From Companilactobacillus keshanensis (GTDB lineage: Bacteria; Bacillota; Bacilli; Lactobacillales; Lactobacillaceae), in assembly GCF_003946205.1 (NCBI RefSeq), contig NZ_RHOS01000016.1, positions 1 through 59,436 of the forward strand: DNA of 59,436 nt, given 5' to 3'. A model generated the notes under the pieces. It had not been told where the DNA came from and did not search any database. It was given only the letters and a program-made list of their open reading frames with translations. This document shows, one piece after another, positions 27,792 to 40,003 of this stretch (within the stretch, counting starts at the first letter, position 1; each line of letters opens with the position of its first letter). The position numbers were made by a program, and so were the translations under genes.

Positions 27792-29078
27792 ATGTCTGCT
27801 AAGGCTGAATTTACAAAAAAAGAAAAAAATACTGGTGAATTAAAATTTGAAATTGACCAAGATACTATCAAAAAGGGTTTAGATACTGCTTTTGATCGTG
27901 TAAAGAAAAACTTAAACGTTCCTGGTTTTAGAAAGGGTAGAGTACCTCGTCAAATTTTTAACCGTATGTACGGAGAAGAAGCTTTGTACGAAGATGCTTT
28001 GAACGCTGTTCTACCAGAAGCTTATGATAAGGCTGTTAGTGAAGCTTCAGTTGAACCTGTTGACCAACCACAAATTAGTGTTGACTCAATGGAAAAAGAC
28101 GAGCCATGGGCTATCAGTGCAACTATTACTGTTAAACCAGATGTTGAACTTGGTAACTATACTGGTCTTGAAGTTAAGAAGCAAAAGCGTAATGTTATGA
28201 AGACAGACGTTGAAGCTCGTCTTACAGAATTACAAAAACAACAAGCTGAACTTGTTCTTAAAGACGGTAAAGCTGAAAAGGGCGACACAGTTGTTATTGA
28301 TTATGCGGGCTCAGTTGATGGCAAAGAATTCGATGGTGGCAGTGCTCAAAACTATTCACTTGAATTGGGTTCAGGTTCATTTATTCCTGGGTTTGAAGAC
28401 GAATTGATTGGTCACAGTGCTGATGAAGATGTTGACGTAAACGTAACATTCCCAGAAGACTACCAAGCAAAAGATTTAGCTGGTAAGAAGGCTATCTTTA
28501 AGACTAAGATCCATGAAGTTAAGACAAAGGAATTGCCAGAACTTGATGATGACTTTGCTAAAGACGTTGACGAAGATGTTGATACTTTAGATGATCTTAA
28601 GAAGAAGATCCATGACGAATTAAAGGATCAAAAGAAGCAAACTGCTGAAGACAACATTCAAGAAGAAGCTATCTCAGCTGCCGTAAAGAATGCCAAGATT
28701 GACGAAGTACCACAAGCAATGATCGATACAGAGGTTTCTAACCAAATGAACCAATATCTATCAAACTTACGTCGTCAAGGTATCGATCCTAAGTTGTACT
28801 ATCAAATGACAGGTACAACAGAAGATGATATGAAGAAACAATTCTCAACTGACGCCGAAGAACGTGTTAAGACTGATCTTGTCATCGAAGCAATTGTTGC
28901 CAAAGAAGGCATCAAACCTACAGAAGATGAAATCAAAGATGAAGTTAAGTCACTTTCTGATGAATATAAGATGGACGAAAAAGCTGTTAGAAATGCTCTT
29001 ACAGATGATATGTTGGCCCATGATATTTCAGCTAAGAAGGCTATCGAACTTATCGTTGATTCAGCTGAAGAAAAATAA
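27792..29078 (+). CDS. tig: Trigger factor
   Basis: A 428-residue ribosome-bound chaperone and peptidyl-prolyl isomerase. The ribosome-binding signature [11 protein letters not shown] is near residue 38. The FKBP-type PPIase domain follows (about 155-245, with [23 protein letters not shown] split around 188-210), then the helical C-terminal arms. The start is set at MSAKAEF because GGAGGG lies 7 bases before this ATG; an upstream in-frame start lacks one. It precedes clpX with a terminator between, the common Firmicutes order. Confidence 0.95.
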   Translation: MSAKAEFTKKEKNTGELKFEIDQDTIKKGLDTAFDRVKKNLNVPGFRKGRVPRQIFNRMYGEEALYEDALNAVLPEAYDKAVSEASVEPVDQPQISVDSMEKDEPWAISATITVKPDVELGNYTGLEVKKQKRNVMKTDVEARLTELQKQQAELVLKDGKAEKGDTVVIDYAGSVDGKEFDGGSAQNYSLELGSGSFIPGFEDELIGHSADEDVDVNVTFPEDYQAKDLAGKKAIFKTKIHEVKTKELPELDDDFAKDVDEDVDTLDDLKKKIHDELKDQKKQTAEDNIQEEAISAAVKNAKIDEVPQAMIDTEVSNQMNQYLSNLRRQGIDPKLYYQMTGTTEDDMKKQFSTDAEERVKTDLVIEAIVAKEGIKPTEDEIKDEVKSLSDEYKMDEKAVRNALTDDMLAHDISAKKAIELIVDSAEEK

Positions 29079-29093
29079 TTGATTATTGAATGA

Positions 29094-29118
29094 AGAAGCC
29101 TATTGGCTTCTTTTTTTT
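29094..29118 (+). terminator. Terminator of tig
   Basis: AGAAGCC and GGCTTCT pair around TATT, followed by eight Ts. Confidence 0.88.
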
Positions 29119-29234
29119 AGGTGATTAATTGATATGAGTTTAAGGTAAAATTTGTTTAAAACTAATTACTTTACTCTTAACAGCTTCAATGCTAGACTTT
29201 CAAAGTATTGGAACTATTGAAGGAGAAATCGCAT

Positions 29235-30482
29235 ATGTTTGATAGTACAGAAACTACAGGCACAATCAGTTGTTCTTTCTGCGGAAAGACACAAGATCAA
29301 GTTCAAAAAATTGTTGCAGGACCAGGCGTATATATTTGTAATGAATGTATCGATCTTTGCAAAGAGATCATTGATGAGGAATTAAATGAAAACAAACCAT
29401 TAGACCTTGAAAATATCCCTACACCAGTAGCAATTAAGAAGATCCTTGATGATTATGTCATTGGTCAAAGTGATGCTAAACGTGCTTTATCAGTTGCCGT
29501 TTACAATCACTATAAGAGAATTAATAAGATGGAAAACTCAAAAGATGGTGACACAGAGTTGCAAAAGAGTAATATTGCTTTAATTGGACCAACTGGTTCA
29601 GGTAAAACATTCCTTGCTCAAACTCTTGCTCGTATTTTGAAGGTACCTTTTGCTATTGCTGATGCAACAACTTTAACTGAAGCAGGTTATGTTGGTGAAG
29701 ATGTTGAGAATATCTTATTGAAGCTATTGCAAAATGCTGACTTTGATGTTGAAAAGGCTGAACACGGGATCGTGTATATCGATGAAATTGATAAGATTTC
29801 AAAGAAGAGTGAAAATGTTTCTATTACACGTGATGTTTCAGGAGAGGGTGTTCAACAAGCACTGCTTAAAATCCTTGAGGGAACAATCGCTAGTGTTCCA
29901 CCACAGGGTGGAAGAAAACATCCCCAACAGGAGCTTATTCAAATTGATACTACTAACATTCTATTTATCGTTGGTGGTGCCTTTGATGGGATCGAACAAA
30001 TTGTTAAAAACCGTTTAGGCGATAAGACAATTGGTTTCGGTGCTGAGCATGATATTAATCTCGATGAGGAAAAGAGTTTGATGCAGCAGATCATTCCTGA
30101 GGATTTGATGAAATTTGGTATAATTCCAGAATTCATCGGTCGTATTCCTATCGTTACAGCTCTTGAGAAACTTACTGAGAGTGATTTGGTTCAGATCCTT
30201 ACTAAGCCTAAGAATGCCCTTATTAAGCAATATCAAGAACTAATGTCACTTGATGGTGTTGAGTTGAAATTTACTGATGGTGCCTTAAATGAAATTGCCA
30301 AGATGTCAATTGAAAGAGATACTGGTGCTCGTGGATTGCGTTCAATTGTTGAGGAAACAATGTTGGATACAATGTTTGATATTCCGGAAAGAAAAGATGT
30401 CAAAATGGTTAAAGTAACTAAAGATGCTGTCCGTAAAGTTAAAGAACCAGAATTAATTCTAAAAGATGGAGAGGTTGCCTAG
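29235..30482 (+). CDS. clpX: ATP-dependent Clp protease ATP-binding subunit ClpX
   Basis: A 415-residue AAA+ unfoldase that feeds ClpP. The N-terminal zinc-binding domain has two Cys pairs (CSFCGK and CNECIDLC). Walker A GPTGSGKT is near residue 117; Walker B reads [10 protein letters not shown]; the ClpP-binding loop IGF is in DKTIGFGA; the C-terminal sensor 2 region TGARGLRS is present. The start is at MFDSTE, preceded by GAAGGAGA; nine extra upstream codons have no support. The stop codon lies within a terminator hairpin. Confidence 0.95.
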   Translation: MFDSTETTGTISCSFCGKTQDQVQKIVAGPGVYICNECIDLCKEIIDEELNENKPLDLENIPTPVAIKKILDDYVIGQSDAKRALSVAVYNHYKRINKMENSKDGDTELQKSNIALIGPTGSGKTFLAQTLARILKVPFAIADATTLTEAGYVGEDVENILLKLLQNADFDVEKAEHGIVYIDEIDKISKKSENVSITRDVSGEGVQQALLKILEGTIASVPPQGGRKHPQQELIQIDTTNILFIVGGAFDGIEQIVKNRLGDKTIGFGAEHDINLDEEKSLMQQIIPEDLMKFGIIPEFIGRIPIVTALEKLTESDLVQILTKPKNALIKQYQELMSLDGVELKFTDGALNEIAKMSIERDTGARGLRSIVEETMLDTMFDIPERKDVKMVKVTKDAVRKVKEPELILKDGEVA

Positions 30483-30498
30483 TGGGCAATCTTTTTTT
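30472..30498 (+). terminator. Terminator overlapping the clpX stop codon
   Basis: GGTTGCC and GGGCAATC pair around TAGT, so the TAG stop sits in the loop; TTTTTTT follows. A terminating ribosome at the stop would disturb the stem, a possible mild attenuator. Confidence 0.7.
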
Positions 30499-30548
30499 AT
30501 ATTCTTGATTGCATGTCATATGTTAAAATAAAAGCATTGAGGTGAATT

Positions 30549-31136
30549 ATGCAGGTAAATAATGTTTCAATGAACTTAAGTGCGGTTAGTTCTAAGCAAT
30601 ATCCAGATGATGGTTATCCAGAAATTGCACTATTAGGGCGTTCTAATGTGGGTAAATCATCACTGATCAATACGCTTATTAATCGGAAAAGCTTTGCCAG
30701 AACGTCAAGTACTCCAGGTAAAACACAAACACTTAACTTCTATAATATAGAAGAACAACTTTATTTGGTTGATGTTCCAGGATATGGATTTGCTAAAGTC
30801 TCTAAGAAGCAACGTGAAGAGTTTGGTACCATGATCGAAGAATATTTAACAACTAGAGAAGTCTTAAAGGGTGTAATTATTTTAACTGATGGTCGTCATG
30901 TACCAAGTGAAGATGATGTATCAATGTATCAATACGTTAGTTATTTTCATATTCCCACGTTGATCGTTTCTACTAAGATGGATAAAGTAAAGAAGAATCA
31001 ATGGAATAAGAGTAGTAGTCAAATTATGAAGACAATGCAGATCAATCAAACTGATGAAATACAAATGTTTAGTGCAGAAACTAAATATGGTAAAGAGCAG
31101 GTTTGGGATTGGATCGAGTCAAAAATGGTAAATTAA
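30549..31136 (+). CDS. engB: Ribosome biogenesis GTPase EngB/YsxC
   Basis: A 195-residue essential GTPase in 50S assembly. G1 motif GRSNVGKSS, G2 region TSSTPGKTQTLNFY, G3 DVPGYG, G4 TKMD, and a final helix with YGKEQVWDWIE. ATG follows TTGAGGTG. The tig-clpX-engB order is conserved in Firmicutes. A terminator follows. Confidence 0.94.
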   Translation: MQVNNVSMNLSAVSSKQYPDDGYPEIALLGRSNVGKSSLINTLINRKSFARTSSTPGKTQTLNFYNIEEQLYLVDVPGYGFAKVSKKQREEFGTMIEEYLTTREVLKGVIILTDGRHVPSEDDVSMYQYVSYFHIPTLIVSTKMDKVKKNQWNKSSSQIMKTMQINQTDEIQMFSAETKYGKEQVWDWIESKMVN

Positions 31137-31165
31137 GGTCACAGATATTGGTTGTGGCCTTTTTT
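31136..31165 (+). terminator. Terminator of engB
   Basis: AAGGTCACA pairs with TGTGGCCTT around GATATTGGT, followed by a T-run. Confidence 0.82.
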
Positions 31166-31220
31166 GCTGTCCACATTTGTGAGGAATTTAATTTATTACT
31201 ATCGAATATATTAAATTATA

Positions 31221-31249
31221 TTGGTTTCGAATTGAAACAATACTATAAT
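31221..31249 (+). promoter_or_regulatory. Promoter of the suf operon with internal dyad
   Basis: TTGGTT (31221-31226), 17 bases, TATAAT (31244-31249). Between the hexamers lies an inverted repeat GTTTC-GAATT-GAAAC (31224-31238), in the position of a repressor operator. No regulator gene (such as iscR or sufR) is seen nearby. Confidence 0.65.
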
Positions 31250-31279
31250 GAAAGCATTAACAGTAATGGAGGGATATGA

Positions 31280-32074
31280 ATGTCTACTTTAGAAATTAAA
31301 GATCTACATGTTTCGGTAACTGACGATGAGAACGGTGAAGGACAAGAGATCTTAAAAGGCGTTAATTTAACAATGAGTACAAATGAAATCCACGCGATTA
31401 TGGGACCTAACGGAACGGGTAAGTCGACTTTATCACAAGCAATTATGGGTAATTCAGCTTATAAGGTAACTCAAGGAGATATTTTACTTGACGGCAAAAG
31501 TATCTTGGAATTGCCAGTTGATGAACGTGCGCGCTTAGGACTATTTCTGGCGATGCAATATCCAGCTGAAATCCCTGGTGTTACAAATGTTGAATTTATG
31601 CGTGCTGCCATCAATTCACGCCGTGAAAAAGATGATCAAATTCCCGTTATGGATTTCATTAAGAAACTGGAATCCAAACAAGATATCTTGGATATGACTG
31701 ATGAGATGTCAGAAAGATACCTTAATGAAGGTTTTTCCGGTGGTGAAAAGAAACGTAATGAAATTCTACAATTACTAATGATTGAACCAAAATTTGCTAT
31801 TTTAGATGAAATTGACTCAGGTCTAGATATTGATGCTCTAAAGGTTGTTTCACGTGGAGTTAACTCAATGCGTGGTGATAACTTTGGTTCATTGATCATC
31901 ACTCACTATCAAAGACTTTTGAATTATATCGTTCCAGATCAAGTACACGTTATGATGGATGGAAGAATTGTTAAGAGCGGTGGCCCAGATTTGGCTAAGA
32001 AACTAGAAGACGAGGGTTATGCTGGTCTACGTGACGACTTACATCTTGATGTTAAACTAACGGATGAAATTTAG
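31280..32074 (+). CDS. sufC: Fe-S cluster assembly ATPase SufC
   Basis: A 264-residue ABC-type ATPase of the SufBCD scaffold. Walker A GPNGTGKST (near 41), the SufC-type signature FSGGEKKRNEI and Walker B AILDEIDSGLDID are present. It drives conformational change of SufB-SufD during cluster assembly. First gene of sufCDSUB. ATG follows GGAGGG. Confidence 0.96.
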   Translation: MSTLEIKDLHVSVTDDENGEGQEILKGVNLTMSTNEIHAIMGPNGTGKSTLSQAIMGNSAYKVTQGDILLDGKSILELPVDERARLGLFLAMQYPAEIPGVTNVEFMRAAINSRREKDDQIPVMDFIKKLESKQDILDMTDEMSERYLNEGFSGGEKKRNEILQLLMIEPKFAILDEIDSGLDIDALKVVSRGVNSMRGDNFGSLIITHYQRLLNYIVPDQVHVMMDGRIVKSGGPDLAKKLEDEGYAGLRDDLHLDVKLTDEI

Positions 32075-32085
32075 GAGGAGGAGTT

Positions 32086-35012
<2,927 letters not shown>

Positions 35013-35024
35013 GAAGTGAATAAT

Positions 35025-36467
35025 ATGCCAGAAACTGAAAATACAAGAAATAATGAAGAAGCTGTTTCTTCTGTAAAATCATTGGATCTAAAAGATGACT
35101 ATGACTTTGGCTTTCATGATGATGTCAAACCCGTTTTTTCAACTGGTAGAGGACTAACAGAAGACGTTGTTCGTGCTATTTCTAAAGAGAAAAACGAACC
35201 AAAGTGGATGTTAGACTTTAGATTGAAATGTTATGAAATGTACAAAAAGATGCCAATGCCTAAATTTGGTCCTGATTTGTCAGGATTAGATTTGGAACAT
35301 ATGCGTTACTATCAAAAAGCAACTGACAAGAAGTATCGTGATTGGGACGATGTTCCAACTGAATTGAAAAACACTTTTGATCGATTAGGCGTTCCAGAGG
35401 CCGAAAGAAAATATCTAGCCGGATCATCGGCACAATATGAGTCAGAAGTTGTCTATCACAATATGCGTGACGAGTTCGCTAAGTTTGGCATTATCTTTAC
35501 TGATACAGATACTGCTTTACGTGAATATCCGGAATTATTTAAAAAATGGTTCGGAAAATTAGTCCATCCAGAAGATAATAAGTTTGCAGCTCTAAACGGT
35601 GCCGTTTGGTCTGGGGGGTCGTTTATTTATGTACCAAAGGGTGTAAAATTAGATACTCCTATTCAGTCATATTTCCGTTTGAATGCGGAAAATAGTGGTC
35701 AGTTTGAAAGAACTTTGATCATTGCTGATGAAGGATCAAGTATTCAATACGTTGAGGGATGTACAGCTCCTAATTATTCAACTGACAGTTTGCATGCTGC
35801 AGTCGTTGAAGTATTTGCCGAGAAAGACGCATATGTACGTTATACAACCATTCAAAATTGGTCTAATAATGTTTACAGTCTTGAGACAAAACGTGCTCAG
35901 GCCATGGAAAATGCCACAATGGAGTGGGTCGATGGTAACCTTGGTTCTAAGATCACTATGAAATATCCTAGTGTTTATCTTGATGGTGAGGGTGCCAGAG
36001 GTACAATGCTGTCCATCGCTGTTGCAGGGCACAATGTTGATCAAGATGCGGGTGCCAGAATGATTCATGCAGCCAAGAATACTTCATCTTCGATCGTTTC
36101 AAAATCGATTTCAAAAGATGGTGGTGCGGTAGATTATCGTGGTACAGTTCGTTTTGAAAGAAATTCAGATGGATCAAAGGCTCACGTTGAGTGTGATACG
36201 ATCATCATGGATGAAGATTCTAGTTCTGATACAATACCGTACAACCAAATTCTTAATGGGAACGTTTCGATGGAACATGAGGCTAAGGTTTCTAAAGTTT
36301 CAGAGGAACAACTCTATTACTTAATGAGTCGTGGTTTGAGTGAAGAAAAGGCTACTGAAATGATCATTATGGGATTTGTTGAACCATTTACTAAGGAATT
36401 ACCAATGGAATATGCCGTTGAATTGAACCGCCTTATCAGTTATGAGATGGAAGGTACTGTTGGTTAA
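35025..36467 (+). CDS. sufB: Fe-S cluster assembly protein SufB
   Basis: A 480-residue scaffold subunit that forms the SufBC2D complex on which clusters are built. [26 protein letters not shown] and the C-terminal [17 protein letters not shown] are family hallmarks. The start is set at the ATG at 35025 (MPETEN), 8 bases after AGGAAG; a GTG three codons upstream overlaps the ribosome site. It closes the operon; a hairpin terminator follows. Confidence 0.95.
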   Translation: MPETENTRNNEEAVSSVKSLDLKDDYDFGFHDDVKPVFSTGRGLTEDVVRAISKEKNEPKWMLDFRLKCYEMYKKMPMPKFGPDLSGLDLEHMRYYQKATDKKYRDWDDVPTELKNTFDRLGVPEAERKYLAGSSAQYESEVVYHNMRDEFAKFGIIFTDTDTALREYPELFKKWFGKLVHPEDNKFAALNGAVWSGGSFIYVPKGVKLDTPIQSYFRLNAENSGQFERTLIIADEGSSIQYVEGCTAPNYSTDSLHAAVVEVFAEKDAYVRYTTIQNWSNNVYSLETKRAQAMENATMEWVDGNLGSKITMKYPSVYLDGEGARGTMLSIAVAGHNVDQDAGARMIHAAKNTSSSIVSKSISKDGGAVDYRGTVRFERNSDGSKAHVECDTIIMDEDSSSDTIPYNQILNGNVSMEHEAKVSKVSEEQLYYLMSRGLSEEKATEMIIMGFVEPFTKELPMEYAVELNRLISYEMEGTVG

Positions 36468-36479
36468 AGTTTAAATTAA

Positions 36480-36776
36480 ATGATTATGTTAAAAGCCAAT
36501 ACTAAAATTCAGTATTGGCTTTTATTGTGGAAAGAAGATAAATTGATAGATAATGTTACTTATACGGAACTAGTTTTTGCTAGAGTAAATAAAAAGTTAA
36601 ATACGGATTTATCTAAATCAAGGATTAAAGAAATAGTTAACGGAATTTTATCTGATGAAAATAGTTTTATTGAAAGAATTGGGAAAAATTATTACGTTAG
36701 AAATAAGAAATATAAAATCAGATTAACAATAAATTCATCAACGAAAAGATTAATAACAGTAGATTCAATTCTTTAG
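36480..36776 (+). CDS. DUF3781-like small protein whose 5' end overlaps the suf terminator
   Basis: Up to 98 residues. The region from about residue 24 (NVTYTELVFARVNKKLN), through IGKNYYVRNKKYKIRLT, to the end (TINSSTKRLITVDSI) resembles the DUF3781 family as I remember it; function unknown. The first 16 codons coincide with the sufB terminator hairpin (36491-36523), and no ribosome site precedes either ATG (36480, 36486). The true start may be TTG 36525 or later. Either the gene is expressed only on readthrough or it is a degenerate start of an old gene. Basic C-terminal half, no membrane segment. Confidence 0.55.
   Translation: MIMLKANTKIQYWLLLWKEDKLIDNVTYTELVFARVNKKLNTDLSKSRIKEIVNGILSDENSFIERIGKNYYVRNKKYKIRLTINSSTKRLITVDSIL
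36491..36526 (+). terminator. Terminator of the suf operon
   Basis: AAAAGCCAATACT and AGTATTGGCTTTT form a perfect 13-base-pair stem around a 7-base loop. The T-run is short (TTTTATT). Confidence 0.82.
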
Positions 36777-36833
36777 AAAAAAAAGTTCAAATTTAGCGAA
36801 ATTTACTTTAACAAACTAAAAATGGAGTTGAAT

Positions 36834-37724
36834 ATGGATCAATTAACTGTTTTAATCATGAGTTTATTGTCATTTAAAGGAATCGGTAACCAGGCTGTTA
36901 TAAGATATTTAAATGAATCAAAACAGCATTTAAAGAAATTTGATTTTGCGGAAATAAGTACGACAAAGATTTCTAAAATTAGAAAATTGCTGAATGAGGG
37001 GATTATTTCTAATAAAACTTGGGAAACGACCAATGAAATAACCTTAAAGCGATTACAAATCAGTTTTCAAAAAAATATTCAAATCATAAATTACTTCGAA
37101 GATAATTATCCAAAAAAATTACAAAATATGTCAAATCGTCCCGTTCTGCTATACCTAAAAGGTAATTTTCGACTGTTAAAAGCAGAAAAAATATTAGCGA
37201 TTGTCGGAACAAGAACACCTAAAACAGTCAGTCAGACTTGGGTATCCAAAATAGCCAGTGAATTGGCCAATGATCATGTTATTGTTAGTGGCCTTGCCAA
37301 AGGCATTGATACCATGGCTCAACAGCAAATCGTAGATTGTCATAGACAAACAATTGCTGTTTTAGCAAATGGATTAGATATGCCGATCTATCCTTATGAG
37401 AATGAAGAATTGGCGGCAGAAATTTTAGCAAATGGAGGACTGTTAGTTTCCACGTATCCCAATGGAACCAAAGTCTACTCACATAATTTAGCGGCTAGAG
37501 ATGAATGGCAGAGTGCATTGAGCGATGGTGTGATTGTCGCTGAAACAGGGATGCGTGGAGGTACTACTAATACGATTAACTTTGCACTAGAGCAAGAAAA
37601 GTTATTGATGATGTACGATCATTTAGAATTATCAGGTAATCAATTTTTTTTAAATGATACTCGAATTAAATCAATAAAGAATTATTCTGATATTATTAAG
37701 CAAGAAAAAAACCATATCGAATAA
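36834..37724 (+). CDS. dprA: DNA-processing protein DprA/Smf
   Basis: A 296-residue protein that protects incoming single-stranded DNA and loads RecA during transformation. The Rossmann-like core is clear: LAIVGTRTPK near residue 119, VSGLAKGIDTMA near 150 and TIAVLANGLD near 171. An N-terminal helical domain precedes it. The C-terminal winged helix seen in some species is missing, as in Bacillus subtilis. The start is at ATG 36834 with GGAG 6 bases upstream. With comEA and comEC in the same window it indicates retained late competence genes. Confidence 0.93.
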   Translation: MDQLTVLIMSLLSFKGIGNQAVIRYLNESKQHLKKFDFAEISTTKISKIRKLLNEGIISNKTWETTNEITLKRLQISFQKNIQIINYFEDNYPKKLQNMSNRPVLLYLKGNFRLLKAEKILAIVGTRTPKTVSQTWVSKIASELANDHVIVSGLAKGIDTMAQQQIVDCHRQTIAVLANGLDMPIYPYENEELAAEILANGGLLVSTYPNGTKVYSHNLAARDEWQSALSDGVIVAETGMRGGTTNTINFALEQEKLLMMYDHLELSGNQFFLNDTRIKSIKNYSDIIKQEKNHIE

Positions 37725-37742
37725 ATTCGACATGGCTAATTA

Positions 37743-38330
37743 TTATTTGAGGTTTGAATAGTCGTGGTTAATGGCTTCCTCAAGATTATATTTATTATCT
37801 TCAAAAGTATATTTTAAAATACTGCAATTAGTAAATCCACTTCGTAATATTTCAATAGAATCGTTCCATTGATTATTGAAAGACAAGATTGAAACATAAT
37901 GACTTACTACTAGGACGTTATTAACATCTTGGTTCATAATGTCATTTAATTCTTTTGTCACACGTTTCTGAACGTTTATCATGTCTTCACCACCATATTG
38001 AACAAAAGCATCATTGAAGAGCTCATAATGTGATTTGATCGGATTTAAGCGAGTATTTTCACCCTCAAATAATCCAAAGTACATTTCCTTTAATCCTTTA
38101 CGGCGTTCGTATGGCATGTCGGTTATCAATTCCAAAGTGTCACTTGCACGTTCTGAAGTTGAAGAGTAGGCAGCATCGAAAGTGATGTTGTTATCTTCAT
38201 AATATTTTTTTGCTACTTTAGCTTGATTGTAGCCAAGCTCTGTTAGTGGAGCATCAGACCAGCCTTGCATTTTTCCTCGTTCGTTAAAAATAGTTTGACC
38301 GTGTCGCATTAAATATAGAGTCTTTTTCAT
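37743..38330 (-). CDS. Histidine phosphatase family protein (phosphoglycerate-mutase-like)
   Basis: A 195-residue cytosolic phosphatase. The catalytic LMRHGQT motif with the phospho-acceptor His is near residue 9, followed by the conserved GWSDAPLTELGYNQA and the second catalytic His in VVSHYVSI. The start is at MKKTLYLMRHG with GAGGAAG 6 bases before; a start five codons upstream would place the ribosome site inside the gene. Substrate unknown; related proteins act on phosphoglycerate, alpha-ribazole-P or sugar phosphates. Convergent with dprA. Confidence 0.85.
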   Translation of the reverse strand: MKKTLYLMRHGQTIFNERGKMQGWSDAPLTELGYNQAKVAKKYYEDNNITFDAAYSSTSERASDTLELITDMPYERRKGLKEMYFGLFEGENTRLNPIKSHYELFNDAFVQYGGEDMINVQKRVTKELNDIMNQDVNNVLVVSHYVSILSFNNQWNDSIEILRSGFTNCSILKYTFEDNKYNLEEAINHDYSNLK

Positions 38331-38441
38331 ATATAACTTCCTCATGATTTTTTATACCTATAAGATTGTAAAGGATTTGTGGAATTAATAAAAGTGACAA
38401 GGCCTTTTTTAATTTATTTACAATTTTTTTAAGAAAACTAC

Positions 38442-38469
38442 TTGCAAAAATTATATTGTCTGCTAGTAT
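38442..38469 (+). promoter_or_regulatory. Promoter of the tyrS operon
   Basis: TTGCAA (38442-38447), 16 bases, TAGTAT (38464-38469) with TGC in front, an extended -10. The T-box leader starts about 25 bases later. Confidence 0.6.
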
Positions 38470-38499
38470 CATATACATAAATTAAATTTCAGCTTCACA

Positions 38500-38695
38500 A
38501 GAAGTAATCATTTATCTGGGTGTTCAGAGAATTGACGGTTGGTGCGAGTCATGCAGGATAAATTGATAAAATACCTAGTTGAAATTTCGTGTCCGACGTT
38601 ACAGGAATAAAGAGCAAATAGATTATTCTATTTGAATTTTGGGTGGTACCGCGCAAAAAGCGTCCCTGCATATTAATTGCAGGGGCGTTTTTTTT
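38500..38695 (+). promoter_or_regulatory. Tyrosine T-box riboswitch
   Basis: A T-box leader of about 200 bases. The T-box core GGGTGGTACCGCG (38641-38653) contains the UGGU that pairs with the tRNA acceptor end. The specifier loop shows TAC (38572-38574), a Tyr codon, matching the tyrS gene below. AG-bulge-like bases are in GGTGCGA (38540). The terminator CGTCCCTGCA/TGCAGGGGCG plus eight Ts lies at 38661-38695. Uncharged tRNA-Tyr should allow readthrough into tyrS and the transporter gene. Confidence 0.9.
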
Positions 38696-38735
38696 ATTCC
38701 CAGTGATCCGGACAAAATAATAGGAGGATATTTAA

Positions 38736-39980
38736 ATGAACATTATTGATGAACTTTCGTGGCGTGGTCTGATCAACCAACAATCTGATGAAGAGGGCTT
38801 AAGAAAGTTAGTCGACGAGAAGGACATTTCACTTTATTGTGGTATGGATCCAACAGGAGACTCAATGCATATCGGCCATTTGTTACCATTCATGACTTTG
38901 AAACGTTTTGGTGATGCGGGTCATCATCCTTATATTGTCATTGGTGGGGCAACTGGTTCAATCGGTGATCCAAGTGGTAAAAAGGCCGAACGACCAATGC
39001 AAACAATGGACCAAGTTAATCACAATGTTGAAGCACTTAGCAATCAAGCTGAGAAGATTTTCAAGGACTTCACAATGGTTAATAACTATGACTGGACGGA
39101 ACCTATTGGTATTTTAGATTTTCTTCGCGATTATGGGAAGTTATTTAATGTAAATACTATGCTTAATAAAGAAATTATTTCAAGTCGTTTGGAAGCAGGT
39201 ATTTCCTTTACAGAATTTACCTATCAAATCCTACAATCATTGGACTTCCTAACACTTTTCCGTCAACACGATATTCAGTTACAAGTTGGTGGTGGTGATC
39301 AATGGGGTAACCTTACAGCTGGATTGGATCTTATTCATAAGGCCGAAGGACAAGAAGCTAAAGTTTATGCTTTGACAATTCCATTATTACTTAAAGCTGA
39401 TGGTACTAAATTTGGTAAAACAGCTGGTGGAGCAGTTTGGTTAGATGCTGAAAAGACATCTCCTTATGAGTTCTATCAATTCTGGTTCAACCAAGATGAC
39501 AAAGACGTTATTAATCTTCTTAAGAAATTTACTTTCTTAACACAAGATGAAATCGCAGCTTTAGCAGAAAAAGTTAAAACAGCACCTGAAGAACGTGTTG
39601 CACAAAGAACTTTGGCAGAAGAAGTTACTAAGTTTGTTCACGGAGAAGAAGCTCTTAAAACAGCAGAAAAAATTACTGATGTACTCTTCTCAGGTGAAAT
39701 TCAAGCTCTAACGACAGATGAAGTTGCACAAGCCTTCCACGGTGTACCAAGTGAAGAGATCTCCTCAGATGAGATAAATTTGGTCGACTTATTGATTGCC
39801 GCAAATGTCGACAAATCAAAACGTCAAGCACGTGAAGACATTCAAAACGGAGCTATTAGAATTAATGGGGAAAGACTAACTGATACAACAATTATGATCG
39901 ATCCTAAAGACTCGTTTGATGGCAAATACATCGTTATCCGTCGTGGAAAGAAAAAGTACTTCTTAGCCAAAATTAAATAA
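38736..39980 (+). CDS. tyrS: Tyrosyl-tRNA synthetase
   Basis: A 414-residue class I aminoacyl-tRNA synthetase. DPTGDSMHIGHLLP near residue 37 carries the HIGH motif, KFGKT near 230 is the KMSKS equivalent (this family has KFGKS/T), and an S4 RNA-binding domain occupies the C-terminus (SKRQAREDIQNGAIRING). Its expression is set by the Tyr T-box. ATG follows AGGAGG. The NhaC-type transporter gene follows after about 23 bases. Confidence 0.96.
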   Translation: MNIIDELSWRGLINQQSDEEGLRKLVDEKDISLYCGMDPTGDSMHIGHLLPFMTLKRFGDAGHHPYIVIGGATGSIGDPSGKKAERPMQTMDQVNHNVEALSNQAEKIFKDFTMVNNYDWTEPIGILDFLRDYGKLFNVNTMLNKEIISSRLEAGISFTEFTYQILQSLDFLTLFRQHDIQLQVGGGDQWGNLTAGLDLIHKAEGQEAKVYALTIPLLLKADGTKFGKTAGGAVWLDAEKTSPYEFYQFWFNQDDKDVINLLKKFTFLTQDEIAALAEKVKTAPEERVAQRTLAEEVTKFVHGEEALKTAEKITDVLFSGEIQALTTDEVAQAFHGVPSEEISSDEINLVDLLIAANVDKSKRQAREDIQNGAIRINGERLTDTTIMIDPKDSFDGKYIVIRRGKKKYFLAKIK

Positions 39981-40003
39981 ATTTAATTAAGGCGATGGAT
40001 GAA

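Noticed and set aside
37712-37735. Inverted repeat CCATATCGAA/TTCGACATGG after dprA as terminator
   Set aside because: One central mismatch and no T-run on either strand; too weak to call.
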